The notes beneath the pieces were generated by a model. That model was not told the DNA's origin. It was given only the letters and a program-made list of their open reading frames with translations, and made no database searches. A stretch of DNA of 64,000 nt from Streptomyces bathyalis (GTDB lineage: Bacteria; Actinomycetota; Actinomycetes; Streptomycetales; Streptomycetaceae): NCBI RefSeq assembly GCF_015910445.1, contig NZ_CP048882.1, positions 2,418,001-2,482,000 of the forward strand, in the 5' to 3' direction. Position numbers and translations under genes: made by a program. The first letter of the stretch is position 1. Each line of letters begins with the position of its first letter. Of this stretch, positions 44,972 to 53,251 are shown in pieces.

Positions 44972-45904
44972 ATGGGCACCGGCACCGTGCAGGAGATGCG
45001 GGCGTTCAACCGCTTCTACACGAACCTCATCGGCGCGCTCGACTACAGCCGCCACCTGCACACCCCGTACACGCTCACCGAGGCACGCGTGCTCTACGAG
45101 CTGGTCAACGCACCGCGTACGGACGCCGCGGACCTGCGCTCCGCGATCTCCGTGGACGCCGGCCAGCTGAGCCGCATGCTCACGCGCTTCGAGGAGCGGG
45201 GCCTGGTCAGCCGCGGGCCGTCGGAACTCGACGCCCGGCGGGTCAATTTCGTCCTCACCGACGAGGGGCGGGAGGCGGCACGGCAGCTGGAGGAGCGCTC
45301 GCAGACCGCGGTGGAGTCACTGCTGGACGGCATGACGGAAGCGGAACGGGAACTGCTGGCGCAGAGCCTGCGCACGGCCCGCGGGATCCTGGAAGGCGGC
45401 GCCTCCCGGGACGCTGACGCGGCACGGATACGGATCCGCGCGCCCCGCCCGGGGGACATGGGCTGGATCATCGAACGCAACGCGTCCGTCTACGCCGCGG
45501 AGTTCGGCTGGGACGAGTCGTACGAGGCGCTCGTCGCGCGCATCGTCGCGGAATTCGCCGCAGAGCACGACACCGCGCGCGAGGCGGCGTGGATCGCCGA
45601 GCTCAACGGGCGCCGGGCCGGTTGCGTGATGTGCGTGTCGGACAGCGCCCCGGACACGGCCCGGCTGCGGCTGCTGCTCGTCGACCCCGCCGCGCGGGGG
45701 CACGGGCTCGGGGACAGGCTCGTCGGCGAGTGCGTCGGCTTCGCGCGCGCAGCCGGGTACCGGGAGGTCGTTCTGTGGACCAACGACGTGCTGGCGGCGG
45801 CGCGGCACATCTACCAGCGCGCCGGTTTCGAGCTGGTCGGTGAGTCGCGGCACCACAGCTTCGGCCACGACCTGACCGGCCAGGACTGGCGCCTGCGCCT
45901 CTGA
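44972..45904 (+). CDS. MarR-type regulator fused to a GNAT acetyltransferase
   Basis: 310 aa. Residues 1 to about 145 form a MarR winged helix: LTEARVLYELVNAP, ISVDAGQLSRMLTRFEERGL (recognition helix) and RRVNFVLTDEGREAA (wing). Residues about 150-310 form a GNAT domain with the CoA loop VDPAARGHGLGDRLV and ARHIYQRAGFELVGE at the end. The fusion suggests a sensor or enzyme acting on a small amine and controlling its own expression through the palindrome just upstream. ATG 44972 has AAGGGG. It is divergent from the LpqW-like gene. Confidence 0.88.
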   Translation: MGTGTVQEMRAFNRFYTNLIGALDYSRHLHTPYTLTEARVLYELVNAPRTDAADLRSAISVDAGQLSRMLTRFEERGLVSRGPSELDARRVNFVLTDEGREAARQLEERSQTAVESLLDGMTEAERELLAQSLRTARGILEGGASRDADAARIRIRAPRPGDMGWIIERNASVYAAEFGWDESYEALVARIVAEFAAEHDTAREAAWIAELNGRRAGCVMCVSDSAPDTARLRLLLVDPAARGHGLGDRLVGECVGFARAAGYREVVLWTNDVLAAARHIYQRAGFELVGESRHHSFGHDLTGQDWRLRL

Positions 45905-45928
45905 CCACCGATGACCACCGGACGGAGC

Positions 45929-45953
45929 GGCCGCGGGGGACGGCGCCGCGGCC
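45929..45953. terminator. Terminator hairpin after the MarR-GNAT gene
   Basis: An 8-bp stem GGCCGCGG/CCGCGGCC with a 9-nt loop lies 25 bp past the stop. A second small hairpin TTCGGC-TCC-GCCGAA follows at about 45961-45975. Confidence 0.5.
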
Positions 45954-46017
45954 CGGTCCCTTCGGCTCCGCCGAAATTTCGTCGACGCCGCAGGAGGGCT
46001 CCGGCAGGCTCGGTTCC

Positions 46018-46668
46018 ATGACGCCCCACATCTGGCCCATCTACGGGCTGAGAATCACCACGCCACGGCTGGAACTGCGCCTCCCCTGTCTCGATGCACT
46101 GGAGAAGCTGGCGGCCGTGGCGGCAGCGGGTGTGCACGGGCCGGACGACATGCCCTTCAGCTTCCCCTGGACCGACGGCACCCCGGAACGGCGTGCCCGC
46201 ACCACCTTTCAGCACGTGCTGGGCACCGTCGCCGAGTGGCGGCCGGAGAAGTGGACGCTGAGCCTCGCCGTGCTGCACGGGGGCGAGGTCGTCGGCCGCC
46301 AGGACATGACCGCCCGCGACTTCTCCGTCACCAAGGAGGCGGAGACAGGCTCCTGGCTGGGCCTCGCTCACCAGAACCAGGGGCTCGGCACGGAGATGCG
46401 GGCGGCCGTCACGCACCTGGCCTTCGAGGGGCTCGGAGCGCGGACCCTCACCTCCGGTGCCATGACGGACAACCCGCGCTCCCTCGCCGTCTCGCGGAAG
46501 CTCGGCTACGAGCCGGACGGCGTCGACGTGGTCTCCGTGCGGGGAGAGGCGCGGACCATTCGACGGCTGCGCCTGGAGCGGGAGGCGTGGGAGCGGCACC
46601 GGTCGGTTCCCGTTCGTCTGCACGCCCTGGAGCCGTGTCTGGAGCTCTTCGGGGTGGCGCGCGGCTGA
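46018..46668 (+). CDS. GNAT family N-acetyltransferase (RimJ/RimL-like)
   Basis: 216 aa, GNAT fold of the Acetyltransf_3 (RimJ/RimL) type: N-terminal TPRLELRLPCLDALEKLAAV, MPFSFPWTDG as the first substrate loop, HQNQGLGTEMRAAV as the CoA-binding loop and NPRSLAVSRKLGYEPDGVDV as the C-terminal helix. It may acetylate protein N termini or small amines. There is no strong ribosome site immediately before the ATG. It follows the MarR-GNAT gene by 113 bp with hairpins between, so it is probably transcribed separately. Confidence 0.85.
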   Translation: MTPHIWPIYGLRITTPRLELRLPCLDALEKLAAVAAAGVHGPDDMPFSFPWTDGTPERRARTTFQHVLGTVAEWRPEKWTLSLAVLHGGEVVGRQDMTARDFSVTKEAETGSWLGLAHQNQGLGTEMRAAVTHLAFEGLGARTLTSGAMTDNPRSLAVSRKLGYEPDGVDVVSVRGEARTIRRLRLEREAWERHRSVPVRLHALEPCLELFGVARG

Positions 46669-46890
46669 TCGAGGTCATGGTCCGGCTGGACGTTCTTTTT
46701 GTGGACCGGCAGGAACCAGCTTTACCCGTCCGGGTGAAGGAGCTTGGCGATCATGCCCCGCACGGGGTAAACCCGTGCAGCGCCCTTCACAAGGAGGAGT
46801 GTGAAGAGCGACACTCGCCATCTCACCTGGGCACGCAAGTGTGCCCACGCACACAAGCCAGCCGCCACGACCAGCGGAGGTAGGCACGGC

Positions 46891-47196
46891 ATGTCTCCTC
46901 ACACGTCACTGCACGACGACCTGACGGCGGCCCAGCGCTGCCTCGACGAACTCACACGGACCGTCGACCGGCTCGAGCACACTCTCGGCAGCGGCCTGGA
47001 GGTCAGGCGCGTACGCAGCGACACTGAGCACCTGCGGGAGTCCCTGGCGTTGCTGCGGGCCGCCTCACCGGCCGCCGGGCCGCCCGGCTCGGCGCACCCC
47101 GAGATGGTCACGATCCCCGACAAGCCCTACGACCACGGCCTGTGGTCGGATGTCGATGACGAGGGGGTGGGCGCCAAGGACCGGCACGCGCCGTGA
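46891..47196 (+). CDS. Small conserved hypothetical protein upstream of sdh
   Basis: 101 aa. ATG 46891 follows GGAGGTAGG, a strong site; in-frame starts further upstream have none. The first 65 residues form an amphipathic helix or coiled coil (LTRTVDRLEHTLGSGLEVRR, VRSDTEHLRESLALLR). The C terminus has YDHGLWSDVDDEGVGAKD. No family function is known to me. It lies 108 bp before the sdhC-like gene on the same strand, and its conservation there is likely. The 222 bp before it contain a GCACGGG-GTAAA-CCCGTGC hairpin. Confidence 0.7.
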   Translation: MSPHTSLHDDLTAAQRCLDELTRTVDRLEHTLGSGLEVRRVRSDTEHLRESLALLRAASPAAGPPGSAHPEMVTIPDKPYDHGLWSDVDDEGVGAKDRHAP

Positions 47197-47304
47197 GCCC
47201 CGCGCCCCGGGCTGAGTCGAGCCGGCGGCCGTGGACGGCGGCCGGCAGTCGGCGGCAGCTCATGAGGCACCCCAACTGACAAGTCGCCCCTACCGGAGAA
47301 ACCG

Positions 47305-48171
47305 TTGGCCACTGGCACCCGACCCCAACCGAACACGAGCAGCACAGGAAACAAGATCCCTCCGCCTGCCACCGGCGGCACGGGCGGCGTGAGTACGGGT
47401 ACACGCGCCGCCATTCGAGAGCGGCATCTGCGCACCGACCGCTGGTGGCTCGCGCCGGCGTCCACCGCGTTCGGCCTTTTCGTGTTCGTCGTCTACTCGA
47501 CGTGGCGGGCGTTCGCGGACGCCGACTACTACCACGCGCCGTACGTCTCGCCCTTCTACTCCCCCTGTCTCGCCGAGAGCTGCGAGAAGATGCAGGGCGG
47601 CCCCAACTGGGCGCTGTTCGGGGACTGGTTTCCACTCTCGCCCGCGCTGATCATCCTGATCTTCCCGCTGGGCTTCCGGCTCACCTGCTACTACTACCGC
47701 AAGGCCTACTACCGGGGCTTCTGGGCCTCTCCCCCGGCCTGCGCGGTCGCCGAGCCGCACAAGAGCTACAGCGGCGAGACGCGCTTCCCTCTCATCCTGC
47801 AGAACATCCACAGGTACTTCTTCTACGCGGCGGTCGGTGTCGCCTTCATCCTCACCTGGGACACGATCCTCGCCTTCCGCAACTCCGACTACGAGTGGGG
47901 CCACATGGGCCTGGGCTCCGTGGTCTTCCTCATCAACATCGTGCTGATCTGGGCGTACACCATCTCGTGCCACTCCTGCCGGCACATCGTCGGCGGGCGG
48001 CTCAAGCACTTCTCGAAGCATCCGGTGCGGTACCGCATGTGGGGCCTGGTCGGAAAGCTCAACAGTCGTCACATGGAGTTGGCGTGGGCTTCGCTTCTCA
48101 GCGTGGGCCTGGCCGATCTCTACGTGTACCTGCTGGCGACCGGTGCGTTCACGGACCCGGTCTTCTTCTGA
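47305..48171 (+). CDS. sdhC: Succinate dehydrogenase membrane subunit (SdhC-like, single large anchor)
   Basis: 288 aa with about five membrane helices. Conserved motifs include HLRTDRWWLAP, NIHRYFFYAAVGVAFILTW, ISCHSCRHIVGGR and NSRHMELAWASLLSVGLADL, whose His residues are candidate haem ligands. No separate SdhD gene follows, as in actinobacterial Sdh1 (Rv0247c-0249c type). It anchors SdhAB to the membrane and passes electrons toward quinone. It starts at TTG 47305 after CCGGAGAAA. sdhA follows after 30 bp. Confidence 0.85.
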   Translation: MATGTRPQPNTSSTGNKIPPPATGGTGGVSTGTRAAIRERHLRTDRWWLAPASTAFGLFVFVVYSTWRAFADADYYHAPYVSPFYSPCLAESCEKMQGGPNWALFGDWFPLSPALIILIFPLGFRLTCYYYRKAYYRGFWASPPACAVAEPHKSYSGETRFPLILQNIHRYFFYAAVGVAFILTWDTILAFRNSDYEWGHMGLGSVVFLINIVLIWAYTISCHSCRHIVGGRLKHFSKHPVRYRMWGLVGKLNSRHMELAWASLLSVGLADLYVYLLATGAFTDPVFF

Positions 48172-48201
48172 TCAAGCTTCTTCGAGAGGGATGCACGTCA
48201 A

Positions 48202-50181
48202 ATGACGCAAGTCGAACGCCAGCAGTGGGATGTCGTCATCGTCGGCGCGGGCGGTGCGGGTCTGCGGGCAGCGATCGAGGCACGCGAACAGGGGCTGCGC
48301 ACAGCAGTGATCTGCAAGTCCCTGTTCGGCAAGGCGCACACGGTGATGGCCGAGGGCGGCATCGCCGCCAGCATGGGCAACGCCAACCCGGGTGACAACT
48401 GGGAGGTGCACTTCCGGGACACCATGCGCGGTGGCAAGTTCCTCAACCACTGGCGGATGGCGGAGCTGCACGCCAAGGAGGCCCCCGACAGGGTCTGGGA
48501 GCTGGAGACGTGGGGGGCGCTCTTCGACCGCACGGCCGACGGCCGCATCTCCCAGCGCAACTTCGGCGGCCACGAGTATCCGCGGCTCGCGCACGTCGGT
48601 GACCGTACGGGCCTGGAGCTGATCCGCACGCTCCAGCAGAAGACCGTCTCGCTGCAGCAGGAGGACTTCAAGGAGACCGGTGACTACGAGTCCCGGCTGA
48701 AGGTCTTCCAGGAGTGCACCGTCACCCGGATCCTCAAGTCCCCGGCCGCCGACGGCTCCGGGGAGAGGGTCTCGGGCGTCTTCTGCTACGAGCGGGAGTC
48801 CGGCCGTTTCTTCGTCATCGAGGCACCCTCCGTGGTGCTCGCCACCGGCGGCATCGGCAAGTCCTTCAAGGTGACGTCGAACTCCTGGGAGTACACGGGC
48901 GACGGGCACGCGCTGGCGCTGCTGGCCGGTGCCTCGCTGATCAACATGGAGTTCGTCCAGTTCCACCCGACAGGGATGGTCTGGCCGCCGTCGGTGAAGG
49001 GCATCCTCGTCACCGAGTCGGTGCGCGGGGACGGCGGTGTCCTGCGCAACTCCGAGGGCAAGCGGTTCATGTTCGACTACATCCCGGACGTCTTCAAGGA
49101 GAAGTACGCCGAGTCCGAGCACGAGGCCGACGGCTGGTACGACAACCCGGAGAAGAACCGGCGTCCTCCCGAGCTGCTCCCCCGCGACGAGGTCGCCCGC
49201 GCGATCAACTCCGAGGTCAAGGCGGGCCGTGGCTCACCGCACGGCGGCGTCTTCCTCGACGTGTCGACCCGGATGTCGCCCGAGGTGATCAAGCGCAGGC
49301 TGCCGTCCATGCACCACCAGTTCAAGGAGCTGGCGGACGTGGACATCACCGCCGAGCCCATGGAGGTCGGCCCGACCTGCCACTACGTGATGGGCGGCGT
49401 CGACGTCGACCCGGACACGGCCGCGGCCGTCGGCGTCACCGGCCTGTACGCGGCGGGCGAGGTCGCCGGCGGGATGCACGGCTCGAACCGGCTCGGTGGC
49501 AACTCGCTCTCCGACCTGCTCGTCTTCGGCCGCCGTGCCGGTCTGCACGCCGCGCAGTACGCCGCGTCACTCAAGGGCGACGGGCGTCCGGAGATCAGCG
49601 AGGAGCAGATCGAGCACGCTGCCGCCGAGGCTCTGCGTCCCTTCAGCGCCGCGGAGGTGCCGGAGGGCGAGCCCGCCGAGAACCCGTACTCGCTCCACCA
49701 GCACCTCCAGCAGTCCATGAACGACCTCGTCGGCATCATCCGCCGCGACGAGGAGATGACGCAGGCCCTGGAGCGGCTGGCGGAGCTGCGCGTACGGGCG
49801 ACGTACGCCGGCGTCGAGGGCCACAGGCAGTTCAACCCGGGCTGGCACCTGGCCATCGACCTGCGCAACATGCTGCTGGTCAGCGAGTGCGTGGCGCGCG
49901 CCGCGCTGACCCGCACGGAGTCGCGCGGCGGTCACACCCGCGACGACTTCCCGGAGATGGACCGCGAGTGGCGGCGTTCGAACCTCGTCTGCACTCTCGC
50001 CGACGAGCCCGTCTCACTCGACGCCTCGACCCAGCCGGGCGAGGCAGCCGAGCGCGCCGATCGCGGTCGCATCGATCTGCACCGCCGCGACATGCCGCCG
50101 ATCCGGCCGGATCTGCTGGGGCTCTTCGAGAAGGAGGAGCTGATCAAGTACCTGACGGACGAGGAGCTGACAGCCGAATGA
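48202..50181 (+). CDS. sdhA: Succinate dehydrogenase/fumarate reductase flavoprotein subunit
   Basis: 659 aa. The FAD dinucleotide-binding motif is VVIVGAGGAGLRAAIEA. The covalent-flavin region is KSLFGKAHTVMAEGGIAASM, in which the His of KAHT is the usual FAD attachment site. The active site contains FVQFHPTGMVWPPSVKGILV, and the end of the FAD domain is GSNRLGGNSLSDLLVFGRRA. A long C-terminal helical domain ends with EELIKYLTDEELTAE. It oxidises succinate to fumarate on the cytosolic face. It overlaps sdhB by four bases (ATGA). Confidence 0.95.
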   Translation: MTQVERQQWDVVIVGAGGAGLRAAIEAREQGLRTAVICKSLFGKAHTVMAEGGIAASMGNANPGDNWEVHFRDTMRGGKFLNHWRMAELHAKEAPDRVWELETWGALFDRTADGRISQRNFGGHEYPRLAHVGDRTGLELIRTLQQKTVSLQQEDFKETGDYESRLKVFQECTVTRILKSPAADGSGERVSGVFCYERESGRFFVIEAPSVVLATGGIGKSFKVTSNSWEYTGDGHALALLAGASLINMEFVQFHPTGMVWPPSVKGILVTESVRGDGGVLRNSEGKRFMFDYIPDVFKEKYAESEHEADGWYDNPEKNRRPPELLPRDEVARAINSEVKAGRGSPHGGVFLDVSTRMSPEVIKRRLPSMHHQFKELADVDITAEPMEVGPTCHYVMGGVDVDPDTAAAVGVTGLYAAGEVAGGMHGSNRLGGNSLSDLLVFGRRAGLHAAQYAASLKGDGRPEISEEQIEHAAAEALRPFSAAEVPEGEPAENPYSLHQHLQQSMNDLVGIIRRDEEMTQALERLAELRVRATYAGVEGHRQFNPGWHLAIDLRNMLLVSECVARAALTRTESRGGHTRDDFPEMDREWRRSNLVCTLADEPVSLDASTQPGEAAERADRGRIDLHRRDMPPIRPDLLGLFEKEELIKYLTDEELTAE

Positions 50182-51080
50182 GCGCCGAGACGCACGCGGG
50201 CGAGGGCACGGGTACACACACCCGTCCTCCCGCGCACGACGCAGAGGGCACCGCGGGGGGCACCGGTACGCCCGGCGCCGTCAGCGGCGGCGCCCCGGAC
50301 GCGACCGGGACGAGCTACATCGCGAACTTCCGGGTCTGGCGCGGCGACATCGAGGGCGGCGGCCTCGAGGACTTCAAGGTCGAGGTCTTCGAGGGCGAGG
50401 TCGTACTCGACATCGTCCACCGGCTCCAGGCCACCCAGACCCCGGACCTGGCGGTCCGCTGGAACTGCAAGGCGGGCAAGTGCGGCTCGTGCAGCGCGGA
50501 GATCAACGGGCGGCCGCGGCTGCTGTGCATGACCCGGATGTCGATCTTCGAGCGGTCGGAGACCATCACGATCACGCCGCTGCGGACCTTCCCCGTCGTA
50601 CGGGACCTCGTCACGGACGTGTCGTTCAACTACACGAAGGCCCGCGAGATCCCGTCCTTCGTGCCGCCTGCCGACCTGGGCCCGGGCGAGTACCGGATGC
50701 AGCAGGAGGACGTGGGGCGCTCGCAGGAGTTCAGGAAGTGCATCGAATGCTTCCTGTGCCAGGACGTGTGCCACGTGGTGCGTGACCACGAGGAGAACAA
50801 GCAGGCATTCGCCGGTCCTCGTTTCCTGATGCGGGTGGCGGAGCTGGACATGCATCCGCTGGACGGGGCCGAGGAGTCCGGGCTGGACCGCAAGTCCACC
50901 GCCCAGGAGGACCACGGGCTGGGCTACTGCAACATCACCAAGTGCTGCACGGAGGTCTGCCCCGAGGGCATCAAGATCACCGACAATGCGCTGATCCCGC
51001 TCAAGGAGCGTGCCGCCGACCGCAAGTACGACCCGATCGTCTGGCTCGGCAACAAGATCCGCCGCCGGAACGGGGCCTGA
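50178..51080 (+). CDS. sdhB: Succinate dehydrogenase/fumarate reductase iron-sulfur subunit
   Basis: 300 aa. The first 45 residues are a disordered Gly/Thr/Ala-rich extension. The [2Fe-2S] ligands are in CKAGKCGSCSAEINGRPRLLC, with 21 residues from first to last Cys. The two C-terminal clusters lie in CIECFLCQDVC and CNITKCCTEVCPEG. It carries electrons from SdhA to the membrane anchor. Its start overlaps the sdhA stop (ATGA). An imperfect hairpin at about 51119-51145 may end the operon. Confidence 0.94.
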   Translation: MSAETHAGEGTGTHTRPPAHDAEGTAGGTGTPGAVSGGAPDATGTSYIANFRVWRGDIEGGGLEDFKVEVFEGEVVLDIVHRLQATQTPDLAVRWNCKAGKCGSCSAEINGRPRLLCMTRMSIFERSETITITPLRTFPVVRDLVTDVSFNYTKAREIPSFVPPADLGPGEYRMQQEDVGRSQEFRKCIECFLCQDVCHVVRDHEENKQAFAGPRFLMRVAELDMHPLDGAEESGLDRKSTAQEDHGLGYCNITKCCTEVCPEGIKITDNALIPLKERAADRKYDPIVWLGNKIRRRNGA

Positions 51081-51388
51081 ACCGGCCGGAGCGGCATCAC
51101 GGAAGGTGAGATGCATCACGGGGGCGTGCGACTGCGCGCCCCCGTTGCGCCCTCTGTGTCCGGTCCGTCCCTTCCGCCGGTTTCCCGGACTCCGTAAGGC
51201 CTTCGCGGGCCGGGCCGTGCGCCGGTGAGCGCCACTGGTCGGACCAACGGCATCGGCGCTCAACCGCACCCGGCGGCCCCGGGCTGGATAGGCTTCTCAG
51301 GTCCGGGCGCACCGTGACCGCCTCGCGGGCGGGTGGACCCGGACATGCCAGATCCCGCCACGTCCGTACGAGCGCAGGGGGATTCACG

Positions 51389-53197
51389 ATGAGACGCCGG
51401 CAGTTCCTCGGCACCGTTGGCAGTGTCGCGCTCGCCACCGGAGTGGGCCCCGGCTCCGCCCCTGCCCTCGCGGCATCGGCGCCGGCGCCGTACGGGCCGG
51501 GCCTCGACGGGCCGCCCACCGTGACGCCGGACGATCTCCGCTTCCGCCCGCGCACCCTGCGCCGGGGCAGCCCGCATCGCGCGGGCCTGCTGCGTGCCGA
51601 GGTCGAACGGATCGTGCCCGCCGCGGAGGAGTACATGCGCCCCGGGCCGGACCGCCCCAACCCCTCACACCCCGGCTTCGTGCTGCTGGCCGCGAGGAAC
51701 GGCGTGGTGGTCGAGCACGCGGCACGCGGCCACGCGCTGCGCTACGCGAGCTGGGACGCGGCCACCGGGACGGCGGTCGAGCTGCCTCGCGACCAGTGGG
51801 TCGACATGGCCACGGACACGATCTTCGACATGGCGTCGATCTCGAAACTGTTCACCTCGGTCGTGCTGGTCAGCCTGGCCGAGAAGGGCCGGCTCGACCT
51901 GGACAGCCCGGTCGCGCGCTATCTGCCGCCCTTCGACGCGAGCGACCCGGCCAAGTCCCCCATCGTCGTACGGCAGTTGGTGAACCACACCTCGGGCATG
52001 AAGGCCGACATGGACCTGAAGCCCTACCCGGACCACGAGGCGCGCATGGCCGCCGTCTACGCGGAGCCGCTGAAGGACAAGCCGGGCGAGCGCTACACCT
52101 ACTCCGACCTCAACCTGATCACCGCCGGCGCCCTCATGCAGGAGATCACCGGCAAGGGCCTCGACACCCTCGTCGCCGAGCTGATCACCGAGCCGCTGGG
52201 CATGAGCGACACCGGGTACAACCCTCCCGACTCGAAGCTGGAGCGGGTCGCCGCCACCGAGTACATGCCGTGGACGGGGCGCGAGATCGTGCGCGGCACC
52301 GTGCACGACGAGAAGGCGTACTACCTGGGCGGCGTCGCGGGCCACGCGGGCATCTTCTCCACGGCCGCCGACATGGCCGTCTTCGGGCAGATGGTGCTGA
52401 ACGGCGGCACCTACGGCGGCCACCGGGTGCTGGGCGAGGAGTGGGTCCGCGCCATGATCACCAACGAGAACCCCGACCTGGGTCCCGAAGCGGCTCGCGG
52501 TCTGGGCTGGCAGCTCGACCAGCGCTTCTACATGGACGCCCTCACCTCGCCGGTCACGACGGGGCACACCGGATACACCGGGCCCTGCCTGGTGGCCGAC
52601 CCGATCGACGGCACGCTCCTGGTCTTCATGGCCAACCGCGTGCACCCCACCCGCAACTGGGGCACCGTCAGCGACTACCGGCGCGCCCCCGCGCGCCACT
52701 TGGCGCGTGCCGTCCCGGTGCGCCCGGCCGTCGCACGTGAGGCCTGGTACTCGGGGCAGCGCGACGCCGACACCGCGACGCTGCGGGTTCCGCTGGAGAA
52801 GGCCGTGGACAAGAAGGCCTCGCTGCGCTTCCGGCTCTGGTACGACACCCAGTCCACGGACGTGTGCACAGTGGAGGCCACCACCAGTGCAAAGCCCGAC
52901 GACGACGCCTCCTGGCAGCCGGTGCCTCTGAAACTGAGTGCCGGACGGTGGAGTTGGGAGAGCAAGGGCGACTTCGCCGGCTTCTCCGCGCGACGCTGGC
53001 TGAACGCCCAGGGCGAACTGCCCGACGGGGTCACGTCGGTGCGCTGGCGCTACGTCACGGACAAGGAACAGCAGGGCAGGGGCGTCTACTTGGACGACAT
53101 CCGGGTGCTCAGCGGTGCGCGGCCCGTCTTCATGAGCGTGCGGCCGCGCGACAACGCCCGTGTCCGGGCCGACGGCTGGAAGCTCTCCGACAACTGA
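51389..53197 (+). CDS. Secreted class C beta-lactamase-type serine hydrolase with C-terminal domain
   Basis: 602 aa. The N terminus RRRQFLGTVGSVALATGV is a Tat-type signal peptide. The beta-lactamase/D-alanyl-D-alanine-carboxypeptidase fold has SxxK at Ser150-Lys153 (ASISKLF), a Tyr238-S-D in place of YxN, and H393TGYTG in place of KTG, the pattern of EstB-like esterases or peptidases rather than true beta-lactamases. From about 445 to 590 there is an added beta-rich module with FRLWYDTQSTDVCTVEATTS and GVYLDDIRVLSG, similar to immune-inhibitor-A/MAM-like domains. ATG 51389 has AGGGGG upstream. The substrate is unknown. Confidence 0.87.
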   Translation: MRRRQFLGTVGSVALATGVGPGSAPALAASAPAPYGPGLDGPPTVTPDDLRFRPRTLRRGSPHRAGLLRAEVERIVPAAEEYMRPGPDRPNPSHPGFVLLAARNGVVVEHAARGHALRYASWDAATGTAVELPRDQWVDMATDTIFDMASISKLFTSVVLVSLAEKGRLDLDSPVARYLPPFDASDPAKSPIVVRQLVNHTSGMKADMDLKPYPDHEARMAAVYAEPLKDKPGERYTYSDLNLITAGALMQEITGKGLDTLVAELITEPLGMSDTGYNPPDSKLERVAATEYMPWTGREIVRGTVHDEKAYYLGGVAGHAGIFSTAADMAVFGQMVLNGGTYGGHRVLGEEWVRAMITNENPDLGPEAARGLGWQLDQRFYMDALTSPVTTGHTGYTGPCLVADPIDGTLLVFMANRVHPTRNWGTVSDYRRAPARHLARAVPVRPAVAREAWYSGQRDADTATLRVPLEKAVDKKASLRFRLWYDTQSTDVCTVEATTSAKPDDDASWQPVPLKLSAGRWSWESKGDFAGFSARRWLNAQGELPDGVTSVRWRYVTDKEQQGRGVYLDDIRVLSGARPVFMSVRPRDNARVRADGWKLSDN

Positions 53198-53251
53198 CCG
53201 GGCCGGGGCGGGTGTTCGGGCTCCGCCCGGATGCCTGCCGTCAGGCGTCCG

